In this document: piece by piece, positions 16,218 to 23,927 of the stretch | Position numbering within the stretch: position 1 is the first letter of the stretch | How the letters are laid out: each line of letters begins with the position of its first letter | DNA from: Stenotrophomonas sp. ATCM1_4 | Lineage (GTDB): Bacteria > Pseudomonadota > Gammaproteobacteria > Xanthomonadales > Xanthomonadaceae | Assembly: GCF_004348115.1 (NCBI RefSeq) | Contig: NZ_QPFB01000001.1 | Location: forward strand, 1,093,978-1,157,977 | Direction: 5' to 3' | DNA length: 64,000 bases | Program-made: the position numbers and the translations under genes | The notes under the pieces: model-generated | Database searches by the model: none | Told to the model about the DNA's origin: nothing | The model's input: only the letters and a program-made list of their open reading frames with translations

Positions 16218-19200
16218 GCACACGTCACGTTGCCTCCCGTCGCCCCCGCCGCATCGTTCTGTGCCAGGCGCTGCTGCTGTGCCTTGCCGGCACCGCCCAG
16301 GCCGCACCGCCGACGGAGGCCTCCGGCGCAGCCACGCGCATGGATTGCGATAGCAGCCAATGCAGCGCCGACGGCGCGCTGCTGTTCACCCTGCGCTCGC
16401 GCAGCTATGACGAGCCGGTCACCGAGGGCACCTCGGTCCGGTCCTCGTCCCAGGTGCTGCAGCCGGACCGCCGCGTCAGCCTTGCGCTGGATGCGCCGGG
16501 CAAGGCCACGGTCACCGGCAACTTCCTGATCCGCCTGCCCGAGGGCGGGGCGATCTGGGCCACCGAAGACCCGGCGATGGGCCTGCCGGAACTCTCGGTC
16601 TCGGCCCCTTCGATGGTGGCCTTCGACAACGGGCGCATCACGCGCCCGGTGGACTTCTTCGTCCGTGGCAACTACACGGCCTTCATCACCCGCTTTCAAG
16701 TCAGCCTCTACCGCGGCAGTGACAGCGACCTTGTGGCACCGCTGGCGCAGTTCGACCTGCCGGTGGCCGCGGTGGGGCAACACAGCTGGGACGGCACCTT
16801 GCCGGAGGACGTGCCGCTGCGTCGTGGTGACCGGCTGGTGTACGTGCTGCGCGCGTATGACGCCGAGGGAAACGTGGATGAAACCTCGGCGCAGTCCATA
16901 CAGCTGGTGACGCCGGCCGAAGTGGAGCGTGGCAACCAGCAACTGCGGGACGCACTGGAGGACCGCCGTGGCAGCGCGGTGGATGCGGACCAGGCGGCCT
17001 CGCTGTCCCTGCTGGAGCAGGTGTTCGACGGCAACGGGCTTCGCCAGCAGAACATTCCCGTGTACGGCGCGCGCGTGCGCCTGCGCGGGCGCGACCTCCC
17101 GCTGGGTGCGTCGCTGAAGATCAACGGCGAGAGCTACCCGCTGGACCTGGACCGCAAGTTCGCCGCCGAATACCTGATGCCGATCGGCCACCATGCCTTC
17201 GACGTGCGCGTGGAGCGGCAGGACGCGCCGGCCATCGCGCGCACGCTGGAGGTGGATGTCAGCGGCAGCTACCTGTTCGGGGTCGGCCTGGCCGACATCA
17301 CCGTCTACCAGAACAAGGCCTCCGGTGCCGGCCGCGACCTGGCCCGCGGTGACCGCGACGACAGCGTGCTCAGTGACGGGCGGCTGGCGTTCTACCTGAA
17401 GTCCAAGACCCGGGGCCGCTACCTGCTGACCGCCCAGGCGGACACCCAGAACAGGCCACTGAAGGACCTGTTCACCGGCTTCACCAATGCCGACCCGCGG
17501 GACCTGTTCCGCAGCCTGGACCCGGATCTGTATTACCCCACCTACGGCGACGACTCGCTGACCCAGCGTGACGTGGACACGATGGGACGCTTCTACCTGC
17601 GCCTGGACTGGGACAAGAACCAGGCGTTGTGGGGCAACTACAACACCGGGCTGAGCGGCACCGAGTACGCGCAGTACGTGCGCTCGCTGTATGGCGCGGC
17701 GTTGTCGTGGCGCTCACGCCGCGCCAATGCCTGGGGCGATGCGCGCAGCGAACTGCGCCTGTTCGGTGCGCAGGCGGAAACGGCCCCGGGCCATAGCGAG
17801 TTCATCGGTACCGGTGGCAGCCTCTACTACCTGCGCCATGCCAGCATCCTGGCCGGCTCCGACCAGGTGGTGCTGGAGATCCGCGACCCGACCACCGGGC
17901 GCGTGGAGCAGCGCGTGTCGCTGGTGCGTGGTGCCGACTACGAGATCGACGCCCTGCAGGGACGCATCCTGCTGACCCGGCCACTGGCCCAGGTGACGCG
18001 CGAGAACCTGCGCCGCCTCAGTCGCGACGTGCCGCTGGATGGCTACGAACAACGCCTGATCGTCGACTACGAATGGGTGCCTTCCGGTTTCGATGCCGAT
18101 GACGTCACCGCCGGCGTGCGTGGCAAGCACTGGTTCGGCGACCACGTCGCACTGGGGGCCACTTATGTCGACGAGCAACGTTCGGGCCAGGATTACGCCC
18201 TGCGCGGTGCCGACCTGACGTTGCAGGCCGGGCGCGGCACCTACCTGAAGATCGAGCACAGCCGCAGCGAGGCCACCAGCACACCGGTCTTCTTCTCCGA
18301 CAATGGTGGCCTGAGCTTCCGCCAGCTCAACCCCGGCGGGCCGCGCGAAGGCGAGGCGACCGCGGTGGAAGGGCGCATCAACCTGCGCGAGTTGGACTGG
18401 ACCCGGCGCGACTGGAGCGCCGGCGCCTGGTGGCGGCAGGTCGATGGCGGGTACTCGGTGGGGCGTTTCGATACCGGCCAGCGCGTGCGCGAGCAGGGCG
18501 TGGAGCTGCTCGGCTACGTCACCGACGACTTCAACCTGTACGCCCGCTACAGCGAAGCGCGACGTGGCAGCGAATCCCTGACCCAGGCGCAGGCCACCGT
18601 CGAATGGCGCATCGGCGAGAACGACCGCCTATCGGCCGAGGTGCGGCGCGTCCAGGAAACACGCCAGGCCGGCGATGCCGCGGGCATGCTGGCCGCGGCG
18701 CGCTATACCCATCGCATCGGCACCGCGCTGGACCTGTACGGCGGCGGCCAGCTGACCGTGGACGACGACCATGGCCGCTACCGCGACAACGACGCGGTGC
18801 TCGCCGGTGGCGCGTATACCTTCGCCAACCAGTCCAGCGTGGGCGCCGAGTTCAGCGACGGTGATCGCGGCAGCGCCGCGCAGGTCAACGCCGAGTACAA
18901 GCTGACCCCGCAGCACAGCTTCTACGGCAGCTACACCCTTTCCACCGACCGCAGCGAGTACGACCCGTTGTTCAGCCCGAACGCGCAGGATGGGTGGACG
19001 CTGGGCCAGCGTTGGCGCCTGTCCGACCAGGTAAACGTCTTCAACGAAAGCCAGTTCCTGAAGTCCGGCCAGGAGTCCGGGCTCGCGCATACCTTCGGCA
19101 TGGACTTCTATCCCGCTGTGGGCTGGAACGCGGGCTTCACCCTCAGCGACGGCAAGCTCGACGCCAGCAGCGGGGAAGTGGACCGCAAGGCGGTCAGCCT

Positions 19201-19900
19201 GTCCGGTGGACGTACCTCACCGGACACCGACTGGCAGAGCAAGCTGGAGTGGCGGCGTGATACCGGTGCCGAGCGGCGCACGCAGTGGGTCAGCACCAAC
19301 CGGCTCAGCCATCGCCTCAACGACAGCTGGCGGATCGCGGCGCGCTTGAACTACGCCGACACCGACGATGTGCTGAACCCGGTGGCCGGGGCGCGCTTCA
19401 TCGAGGGCAACATGGGCTTCGCCTACCGCCCCTGGGACAACGACCGCTGGGGCGTATTCGGGCGTTACACCTACCTGTACGACCTGTCCACGATGGGACA
19501 GGTGGATGGCGTGGACTACGACCAGCGCACCCAGGTGCTGTCGCTGGAGGGCGTGTACCGGATCGACCCGCGCTGGGAAGTGGCCGCGAAGCTGGCACGG
19601 CGCGAGGGCGAGGTACGGTACGGGCGGGGCACCGGCCCATGGTTCGATTCGGCCACCAGCTTCGGTGCCGCGCAGCTGCGCTACGACCTGTACTACCAGT
19701 GGCATGGCCTGCTCGAATACCGCCTGCTCGATGTCCGCGATGGCGGCCGCCGGCAGGGCTGGCTGGTGGGCCTGGACCGCGATATCGGGCGCAACCTGCG
19801 CGTGGGCGTGGGCTACAACTTCACCGACTTCAGCGATGACCTGACCCGCTTCGACTACGACCATCGCGGCTGGTACCTGAGCATGGTCGGCAAGTACTGA
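16214..19900 (+). CDS. Large outer membrane beta-barrel protein paired with the giant surface protein
   Basis: The protein has 1228 residues. Residues 1-32 form a signal peptide (VLCQALLLCLAGTAQA). Residues about 35-370 are periplasmic beta-rich modules, including a VPLRRGDRLVYVLRAYDAEGN domain and a QNIPVYGARVRLRG segment. From about 390 to the end, alternating hydrophobic/aromatic strands (FYLRLDWD, LYARYSEARR, AKLARREGEVRYG, VGVGYNFTDFSDD) form a large barrel that ends in an aromatic residue, GWYLSMVGKY, as expected of a BAM substrate. No TonB box or plug domain was recognised. Translational coupling with the upstream gene implies that the two products act together, for example as anchor or exporter for the surface protein; that function is inferred only. 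Confidence 0.75.
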   Translation: MSTRHVASRRPRRIVLCQALLLCLAGTAQAAPPTEASGAATRMDCDSSQCSADGALLFTLRSRSYDEPVTEGTSVRSSSQVLQPDRRVSLALDAPGKATVTGNFLIRLPEGGAIWATEDPAMGLPELSVSAPSMVAFDNGRITRPVDFFVRGNYTAFITRFQVSLYRGSDSDLVAPLAQFDLPVAAVGQHSWDGTLPEDVPLRRGDRLVYVLRAYDAEGNVDETSAQSIQLVTPAEVERGNQQLRDALEDRRGSAVDADQAASLSLLEQVFDGNGLRQQNIPVYGARVRLRGRDLPLGASLKINGESYPLDLDRKFAAEYLMPIGHHAFDVRVERQDAPAIARTLEVDVSGSYLFGVGLADITVYQNKASGAGRDLARGDRDDSVLSDGRLAFYLKSKTRGRYLLTAQADTQNRPLKDLFTGFTNADPRDLFRSLDPDLYYPTYGDDSLTQRDVDTMGRFYLRLDWDKNQALWGNYNTGLSGTEYAQYVRSLYGAALSWRSRRANAWGDARSELRLFGAQAETAPGHSEFIGTGGSLYYLRHASILAGSDQVVLEIRDPTTGRVEQRVSLVRGADYEIDALQGRILLTRPLAQVTRENLRRLSRDVPLDGYEQRLIVDYEWVPSGFDADDVTAGVRGKHWFGDHVALGATYVDEQRSGQDYALRGADLTLQAGRGTYLKIEHSRSEATSTPVFFSDNGGLSFRQLNPGGPREGEATAVEGRINLRELDWTRRDWSAGAWWRQVDGGYSVGRFDTGQRVREQGVELLGYVTDDFNLYARYSEARRGSESLTQAQATVEWRIGENDRLSAEVRRVQETRQAGDAAGMLAAARYTHRIGTALDLYGGGQLTVDDDHGRYRDNDAVLAGGAYTFANQSSVGAEFSDGDRGSAAQVNAEYKLTPQHSFYGSYTLSTDRSEYDPLFSPNAQDGWTLGQRWRLSDQVNVFNESQFLKSGQESGLAHTFGMDFYPAVGWNAGFTLSDGKLDASSGEVDRKAVSLSGGRTSPDTDWQSKLEWRRDTGAERRTQWVSTNRLSHRLNDSWRIAARLNYADTDDVLNPVAGARFIEGNMGFAYRPWDNDRWGVFGRYTYLYDLSTMGQVDGVDYDQRTQVLSLEGVYRIDPRWEVAAKLARREGEVRYGRGTGPWFDSATSFGAAQLRYDLYYQWHGLLEYRLLDVRDGGRRQGWLVGLDRDIGRNLRVGVGYNFTDFSDDLTRFDYDHRGWYLSMVGKY

Positions 19901-19901
19901 C

Positions 19902-19928
19902 CCCGCCGCGCCAGTGGTGCGCGGCGGG
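19902..19928. terminator. Hairpin between convergent genes
   Basis: A perfect 10-bp stem CCCGCCGCGC/GCGCGGCGGG with a 7-nt loop lies right after the barrel gene's stop and before the convergent small gene. There is no strong T tract; it may act for both strands. Confidence 0.6.
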
Positions 19929-19943
19929 CAGGAGCGTTCCTCG

Positions 19944-20345
19944 CTACTTCGTCGCGGCGGGTGTTCCGAAGGTATGCCGCGTGGCGCTGCTGACCGAATA
20001 GTCGGCACCGCCGTCGTGCGGGGTTTCCTGGAAACGGGCGTCGATCTCGTCGCGGCCGTTGCTGCATTCAAAGACCCAGGTCTCCGACCAGTTGCGTGAC
20101 CCCATCTCGCCTTCCGGCTGCGCGCGCAGGAAGGGCACGACGTTCAGCAGTTCCTGGCAGCCGTCGTTGCGCAGCAGTACGTACATGTGTTGCAGCACGT
20201 CCTTCTGCAACTGCTCGCTGGCGAAGGTGCCCTGCTGCACGGTGCCCGCAGGCGCGGCGGTCGCGGCAGGCGGTGCGGCCTGCGCGGCGAAGGGGGCAGC
20301 GAGCAGGCTGCCTGCCAGGACGAGCAATGCGGTGCGGTTCATCAT
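19944..20345 (-). CDS. Small secreted hypothetical protein
   Basis: The protein has 133 residues from the first of two adjacent ATG codons (20345 or 20342), preceded by AAGGAAGG. A signal peptide (NRTALLVLAGSLLAAPFAAQA) is followed by a mature part of about 110 residues with two Cys (DGCQELL, FECSNG) that could pair. The phrases WSETWVFECSNG and IDARFQETPHDGGADY are conserved-looking but match no function I know. Its location is probably the periplasm. Confidence 0.7.
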   Translation of the reverse strand: MMNRTALLVLAGSLLAAPFAAQAAPPAATAAPAGTVQQGTFASEQLQKDVLQHMYVLLRNDGCQELLNVVPFLRAQPEGEMGSRNWSETWVFECSNGRDEIDARFQETPHDGGADYSVSSATRHTFGTPAATK

Positions 20346-20547
20346 CGAGGCCTTCCTTGGTATGGGGTGCCGGTGCCACGGTGCCATGGCGGTAGGGGCA
20401 CGCTAGCAAAGCGGATGCAGGCCGGGGTGAAGATGATGGGTGCGGTAGCGGCCGCACGGCCCGCGGATACGGCCCCGTACAATTGCATGGCTGGCCGGTG
20501 CTACCCATGGTGCCGGGCGGGAACACCGCTTGCTGACAGGACAAGGA

Positions 20548-21213
20548 ATGAAACGTCGAACTGTGTTGGCCGCGCTGTTGCTGGCCATGTTGGCAGGCTG
20601 TGGAAAGGCGCCGGATGACGGCGGCAAGGCGGCCGCCGCGCCGGCGACGACGCCTGTTGCGGACACGCCCGCTGCCGCCGCGAGCGCCGAGGCGTCCGTC
20701 GAGGATGGCGTGGAACCGTCGGTCTGGGACAACGAAGGCGAACCGGAAGGGGAAACCCCCGGTGCGGAGATCACCTGCGAGCAGCAGCCGCTGGCGACCT
20801 ACTTCTTCACCCTGGTGGGTGGCAACTCGGTGGACAACTGCGGGCGCAAGGATGCCAAGGTGCTCGCCGCGTTTGATGCGCTGATGAAGGAAGCCACGCC
20901 GGCCGAATCGACCGACCCGCAGATCCTGCCGCTGCGCGAGCGCCTGCTCAGTGGCCCCAGCGCACCGGGCCAGCCGCTGATGCTGGACGGCGATGTCTGG
21001 TGGTATTACTCGGCCTGCCAGGCGCACCAGTGCAGCACCACCGCGTTGGACATGCTGTACGCACCGACGCAGGCGAAGATGGTCGGGAGGCTGGTCGCCA
21101 AGTGCAAGGTGTGGTGGCTGGGCGCACCGAGCGCCGAGCAGCGGGCGTCGATCGAAGGCAACCGTCCGCTGGACGAGGCGTCGTTGCAGGTGGACGGCGA
21201 GCCCTGCGAGTAA
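20548..21213 (+). CDS. Hypothetical lipoprotein
   Basis: The 221-residue protein has a clear lipoprotein signal: MKRRTVLAALLLAMLAGC with the lipobox LAGC at residues 15-18. An Ala/Pro/Glu-rich linker runs to about residue 70, then a compact domain with several cysteines (ITCEQQPL, VDNCGRK, YSACQAHQCSTT, AKCKVWW, GEPCE), suggesting disulfides in the periplasm. No family was recognised. The ATG at 20548 was preferred to one 18 nt upstream because it gives a normal lipoprotein signal and AGGA lies 6 nt before it. Confidence 0.75.
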   Translation: MKRRTVLAALLLAMLAGCGKAPDDGGKAAAAPATTPVADTPAAAASAEASVEDGVEPSVWDNEGEPEGETPGAEITCEQQPLATYFFTLVGGNSVDNCGRKDAKVLAAFDALMKEATPAESTDPQILPLRERLLSGPSAPGQPLMLDGDVWWYYSACQAHQCSTTALDMLYAPTQAKMVGRLVAKCKVWWLGAPSAEQRASIEGNRPLDEASLQVDGEPCE

Positions 21214-21246
21214 CCGCGCACGCCGGCGTGGCAGGTACAACGCAGC

Positions 21247-21269
21247 GGCCGGGCAGATGCCCGGCCTTT
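21247..21269. terminator. Terminator between the lipoprotein gene and the convergent P-loop gene
   Basis: GGCCGGGC, loop AGAT, GCCCGGCC, then a short TTT. The stem is perfect over 8 bp. Confidence 0.65.
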
Positions 21270-21294
21270 GTGTCTTCCGCGCAAGGCACGGCCG

Positions 21295-21837
21295 TCAGGG
21301 TGCCGGTTCGCGGGCCAGCCCCTCGGTTTCATAGAAGCGCTGCAGTTGCCGCGTGTTGGCCAGTTTCAGCTTGGGCAGGGCGATGCCTTCGAACAACTGG
21401 TCGTAGCGGCGCCGGTGGGGCGGGGTGACGACGGCGATGTGGTGCAGCATCGCCCACTTCACCGTGTCCTGGTTGCCGGCCAGCGCACCATGGCGGTTGC
21501 GTTCGAACCAGCTGCGGCGGAAGTAGCGCAGCAGGCTGGTGCGGGTGGGCAGGTCGAGCAGGATGAACCCGGTGGCGCGCGCCAGCCGCGCCGGCAGGCA
21601 ACGGCTGTAGTTGCCGTCCATGACCCAGCGCTCCTGTGCGATGGCGTCGGCATGCAGCTGCAGGAAGTCGGCCTCCGGCCGCGGCTGCCAGTCGGTGTGT
21701 GACAGGTGGAAGAGCTGGTCCAGGTGGACCGCCTGCAGCTGCCGGTGGCGCGCGATGGCCACGGCCAGCGTGGACTTGCCGCTGTTGGAAGGGCCCAGGA
21801 CGCAGATGCGCGGGCCGAGGTCGGCGAGCGTGGTCAT
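21295..21837 (-). CDS. P-loop NTPase of the adenylate-kinase/topology-modulation type
   Basis: The 180-residue protein has a Walker A motif GPSNSGKST near residues 14-22, the phrase LDQLFH downstream and the lid-like segment LLRYFRRSWFERNR. This pattern is typical of small 'AAA family ATPase' or FlaR-like proteins related to nucleotide or shikimate kinases, which presumably phosphorylate a small molecule; the substrate is unknown. The start MTTLADLGPRICVLG was chosen because it gives the usual short N-terminus, though no clear ribosome site is visible. It is cytoplasmic and divergent from the HExxH gene at 21911. Confidence 0.75.
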   Translation of the reverse strand: MTTLADLGPRICVLGPSNSGKSTLAVAIARHRQLQAVHLDQLFHLSHTDWQPRPEADFLQLHADAIAQERWVMDGNYSRCLPARLARATGFILLDLPTRTSLLRYFRRSWFERNRHGALAGNQDTVKWAMLHHIAVVTPPHRRRYDQLFEGIALPKLKLANTRQLQRFYETEGLAREPAP

Positions 21838-21910
21838 GGGCCGATTATGCCGGCAGTGCCCGGACACGCGGGCGACGGCCGCCGCTTATCATCGGGCGTG
21901 GACAGGGAGG

Positions 21911-22918
21911 ATGGCTGTGATTGGACGACTGAAGCGCTTGTTCGCCAGGCCCGAGGCCGCGCGGCCCACCGCACGGATGGCGCGCGTGCCGGTACACATG
22001 CACTGGTTCGACGGGACCACGCTGCCAATCCCGGACTGGCAGCGCGTGCAGCAGGAAGTGGCGCAGGACATCGACGATGCCGACGCCCATGTGTTCTGGA
22101 CGTCCGCCGCGCATGCCTGGCTGCAGGCGCTCAACGCAGCGCTTGGCGAGCACTACCGCATCCATGAGTCGCAGGACTTCCTGTTGCTGTCGAACCTGCA
22201 GGCGCGGCCGGCCCAGGTGTTCCTGGCGACCTGCCAACGCATGCTGGCACGGATCAACCGCAGCCTGGGCGCGCTTGCGGTGGAGGGCGGCCACGGCAAG
22301 TACGTGGTGATGGTGTTCGATGACCCGGACGACTATTACGCCTACATCGGCCACTACTACCCCGACGAGGGCGAGTACGCGATGTCCTCGGGCATGTTCA
22401 TCCAGGCCGGCTACGGCCACTTCGTGATGCCGCTGGAGAACATCGATGCGATGGAGCCGGTGATCGCGCACGAGCTGACCCATTGCCTGCTGCAGCACCT
22501 GCCGATTCCCGCCTGGTTGAACGAAGGGCTGGCGGTGAACACCGAGTACACCCTGTTCCCGCACCTGGCCGCGCCGGGTGCGCAGATGTACTTCCCGCAC
22601 GAGATTGCCGCCCAGCACGCGGCGTACTGGGACGCGGTGAGCATCCAGACGTTCTGGTCCGGAAAGTCGTTCCTCGCCGCCGACGAGGGCAACCGCCTGT
22701 CCTACGACCTGGCACGCAAGATCACCGCGCTGGCGGCCAACGACGAACCGGCATTCCGCGCGTTCGTGGCGGCGGCGCAGCGGGACGATGCCGGCCTGGC
22801 GGCCGAAGCCCAGCTGGGCTATCCGGTCGGCAACCTGGTCCAGGCGGTGCTGGGGGAGGGCGACTGGGAGCCACGGCCGGAGGCCTGGCGGGAAGGCACC
22901 GAGCGCGGTCAGTTCTGA
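21911..22918 (+). CDS. Putative zinc metallopeptidase-like protein (HELTH motif)
   Basis: The 335-residue protein contains IAHELTHCLLQHLPIPAWLNEGLA: an HExxH zinc motif followed by an NEG element about 18 residues on. This is the layout of gluzincin-type peptidases, including small 'minigluzincins'. There is no signal peptide, so it would be cytoplasmic. The rest (FDDPDDYYAYIGHYYPDEG, SSGMFIQAGYGHFVMPLENID) is typical of an uncharacterised family of about this length. The ATG at 21911 directly follows GGGAGG, a tight spacing, so the true start could be slightly downstream. The function is a hypothesis based on the motif. Confidence 0.7.
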   Translation: MAVIGRLKRLFARPEAARPTARMARVPVHMHWFDGTTLPIPDWQRVQQEVAQDIDDADAHVFWTSAAHAWLQALNAALGEHYRIHESQDFLLLSNLQARPAQVFLATCQRMLARINRSLGALAVEGGHGKYVVMVFDDPDDYYAYIGHYYPDEGEYAMSSGMFIQAGYGHFVMPLENIDAMEPVIAHELTHCLLQHLPIPAWLNEGLAVNTEYTLFPHLAAPGAQMYFPHEIAAQHAAYWDAVSIQTFWSGKSFLAADEGNRLSYDLARKITALAANDEPAFRAFVAAAQRDDAGLAAEAQLGYPVGNLVQAVLGEGDWEPRPEAWREGTERGQF

Positions 22919-22927
22919 GAGCCCCCC

Positions 22928-22947
22928 GCGGCAGTAGCTCCTGCCGC
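22928..22947 (+). terminator. Hairpin after the HELTH gene
   Basis: GCGGCAG, loop TAGCTC, CTGCCGC; a perfect 7-bp stem 9 nt after the stop, without a T tract. Confidence 0.45.
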
Positions 22948-23006
22948 ACATGCCTTCAATGCAACGCGTTTTGTATATTCCCGGGGTCTCTTCCGGAGCT
23001 GGCGCC

Positions 23007-23132
23007 ATGTCTTCCTTCCTGCAGCTGTTGTTCGGCGGCAACATGATCAGCGGCACGCTCAAGGCGGCGGCCTGGATCATGGTGTTCTGCGTGGCTGGCG
23101 GCCTGCTGGTGCAGTCGGTGCTCAACGGCTGA
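23007..23132 (+). CDS. Possible small membrane protein
   Basis: The frame encodes 41 residues with one strong hydrophobic helix (AAWIMVFCVAGGLLVQSVL). It follows CCGGAGC and has host-like codon use, but nothing else supports it. If real, it is a single-pass inner membrane microprotein. It could equally be chance. Confidence 0.35.
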   Translation: MSSFLQLLFGGNMISGTLKAAAWIMVFCVAGGLLVQSVLNG

Positions 23133-23184
23133 GCAGTGGCGCGCCAGCCTGTGCGAGCGCCGATCACCGCACCGCGAGCTGCCG

Positions 23185-23373
23185 TTGAATACCCCGACCA
23201 AACGCACCGCCCGCCACCGGGCCGCCGGGCGTCCGCCCGGCACCGACAACTCCCGCGAGCGGCTGCTCGAACTGGCGCGCGATGCTTTCGCCAGCCGGGG
23301 CTACGAGGCCACCAGCCTGCGCACGATCGCCGAGACGGCCGGACCCGTGCTGGACCAGTACCTGGCCCGCTGA
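23185..23373 (+). pseudogene. TetR-family regulator remnant with internal deletion
   Basis: The frame opens with a TTG and reads like the N-terminus of a TetR regulator: SRERLLELARDAFASRGYEATSLRTIAETAG, the first two helices of the DNA-binding domain. Where the recognition helix and ligand domain should follow, it jumps to PVLDQYLAR and stops after 62 residues in total. The last piece resembles the C-terminal end of such proteins, so an in-frame deletion of most of the gene is likely. It cannot bind DNA as a normal TetR protein. Confidence 0.6.
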
Positions 23374-23388
23374 GTCGGCACGCGGCCT

Positions 23389-23826
23389 TCAGCCGATCTT
23401 CTTCACCCGCGTGCCGGACGCCGGCAGTGCGTTGCCGTCAGCAGCCCGCGGTGCCATGTAGGGCACCGGCTTGCCGGTGTGGTTGTCGAGCAGCTGCGAA
23501 TGACGCTCGCCCCGCATGAACAGGTGGTGCTCGCCCCATTGGCGCAGGGCGACCACCACCGGGAACAGCTGCTCGCCCTTCGCGGTAAGGACGTATTCCT
23601 GGTACGCGCTGCCATCGGAGGCGGCCCGGGTGGCCAGGATGCCGGCCTCAACCAGCTTGCGCAGCCGGTCACTGAGGATGTTGCGGGCCACGCCGAGGCT
23701 GCGCTGGAAGTCGCCGAAGCGGCGCATGCCGTCGAAGGCATCGCGCACGATCAGCAGCGACCAGCGGTCGCCGATGAGGTCGACGCTGCGTGCGACCGGG
23801 CAGGGCTGGGGCGTTGGGGGGCTCAT
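23389..23826 (-). CDS. HxlR-family transcriptional regulator
   Basis: The 145-residue protein has the family signature near the N-terminus, CPVARSVDLIGDRWSLLIVRDAF, with the conserved cysteine that senses redox or electrophiles in several HxlR members, then a winged helix (FGDFQRSLGVARNILSDRLRKLVEAGIL) and a wing ending GEQLFPVVVALRQWG. It probably represses the divergent MFS transporter gene, and itself, by binding the GTTGCA-type palindromes in the 101-bp spacer. Family proteins act as dimers. The start MSPPTP at 23826 follows from family length. Confidence 0.88.
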   Translation of the reverse strand: MSPPTPQPCPVARSVDLIGDRWSLLIVRDAFDGMRRFGDFQRSLGVARNILSDRLRKLVEAGILATRAASDGSAYQEYVLTAKGEQLFPVVVALRQWGEHHLFMRGERHSQLLDNHTGKPVPYMAPRAADGNALPASGTRVKKIG

Positions 23827-23859
23827 CGATGGATTCCACGGGGACTGGACGGGATTGTA

Positions 23860-23911
23860 GTTGCATTTCGAAACCACGGTGGCTAGCATCCACCTGGTTG
23901 CAATATGCAAC
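23860..23911. promoter_or_regulatory. Two operator-like palindromes between hxlR and the MFS gene
   Basis: GTTGCA-ATA-TGCAAC at 23897-23911 is a perfect palindrome with a 3-bp centre. GTTGCA-TTT-CGAAAC at 23860-23874 keeps one half site exactly. Centres are 37 bp apart. The position between the divergent regulator and transporter genes makes the HxlR protein the likely ligand. Confidence 0.6.
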
Positions 23912-23927
23912 TGGATGGATGCGGTAC

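Noticed and set aside
23136..23519. Plus-strand frame overlapping the TetR remnant
   Set aside because: Arg/Pro-rich shadow; the TetR-like frame fits a known fold.
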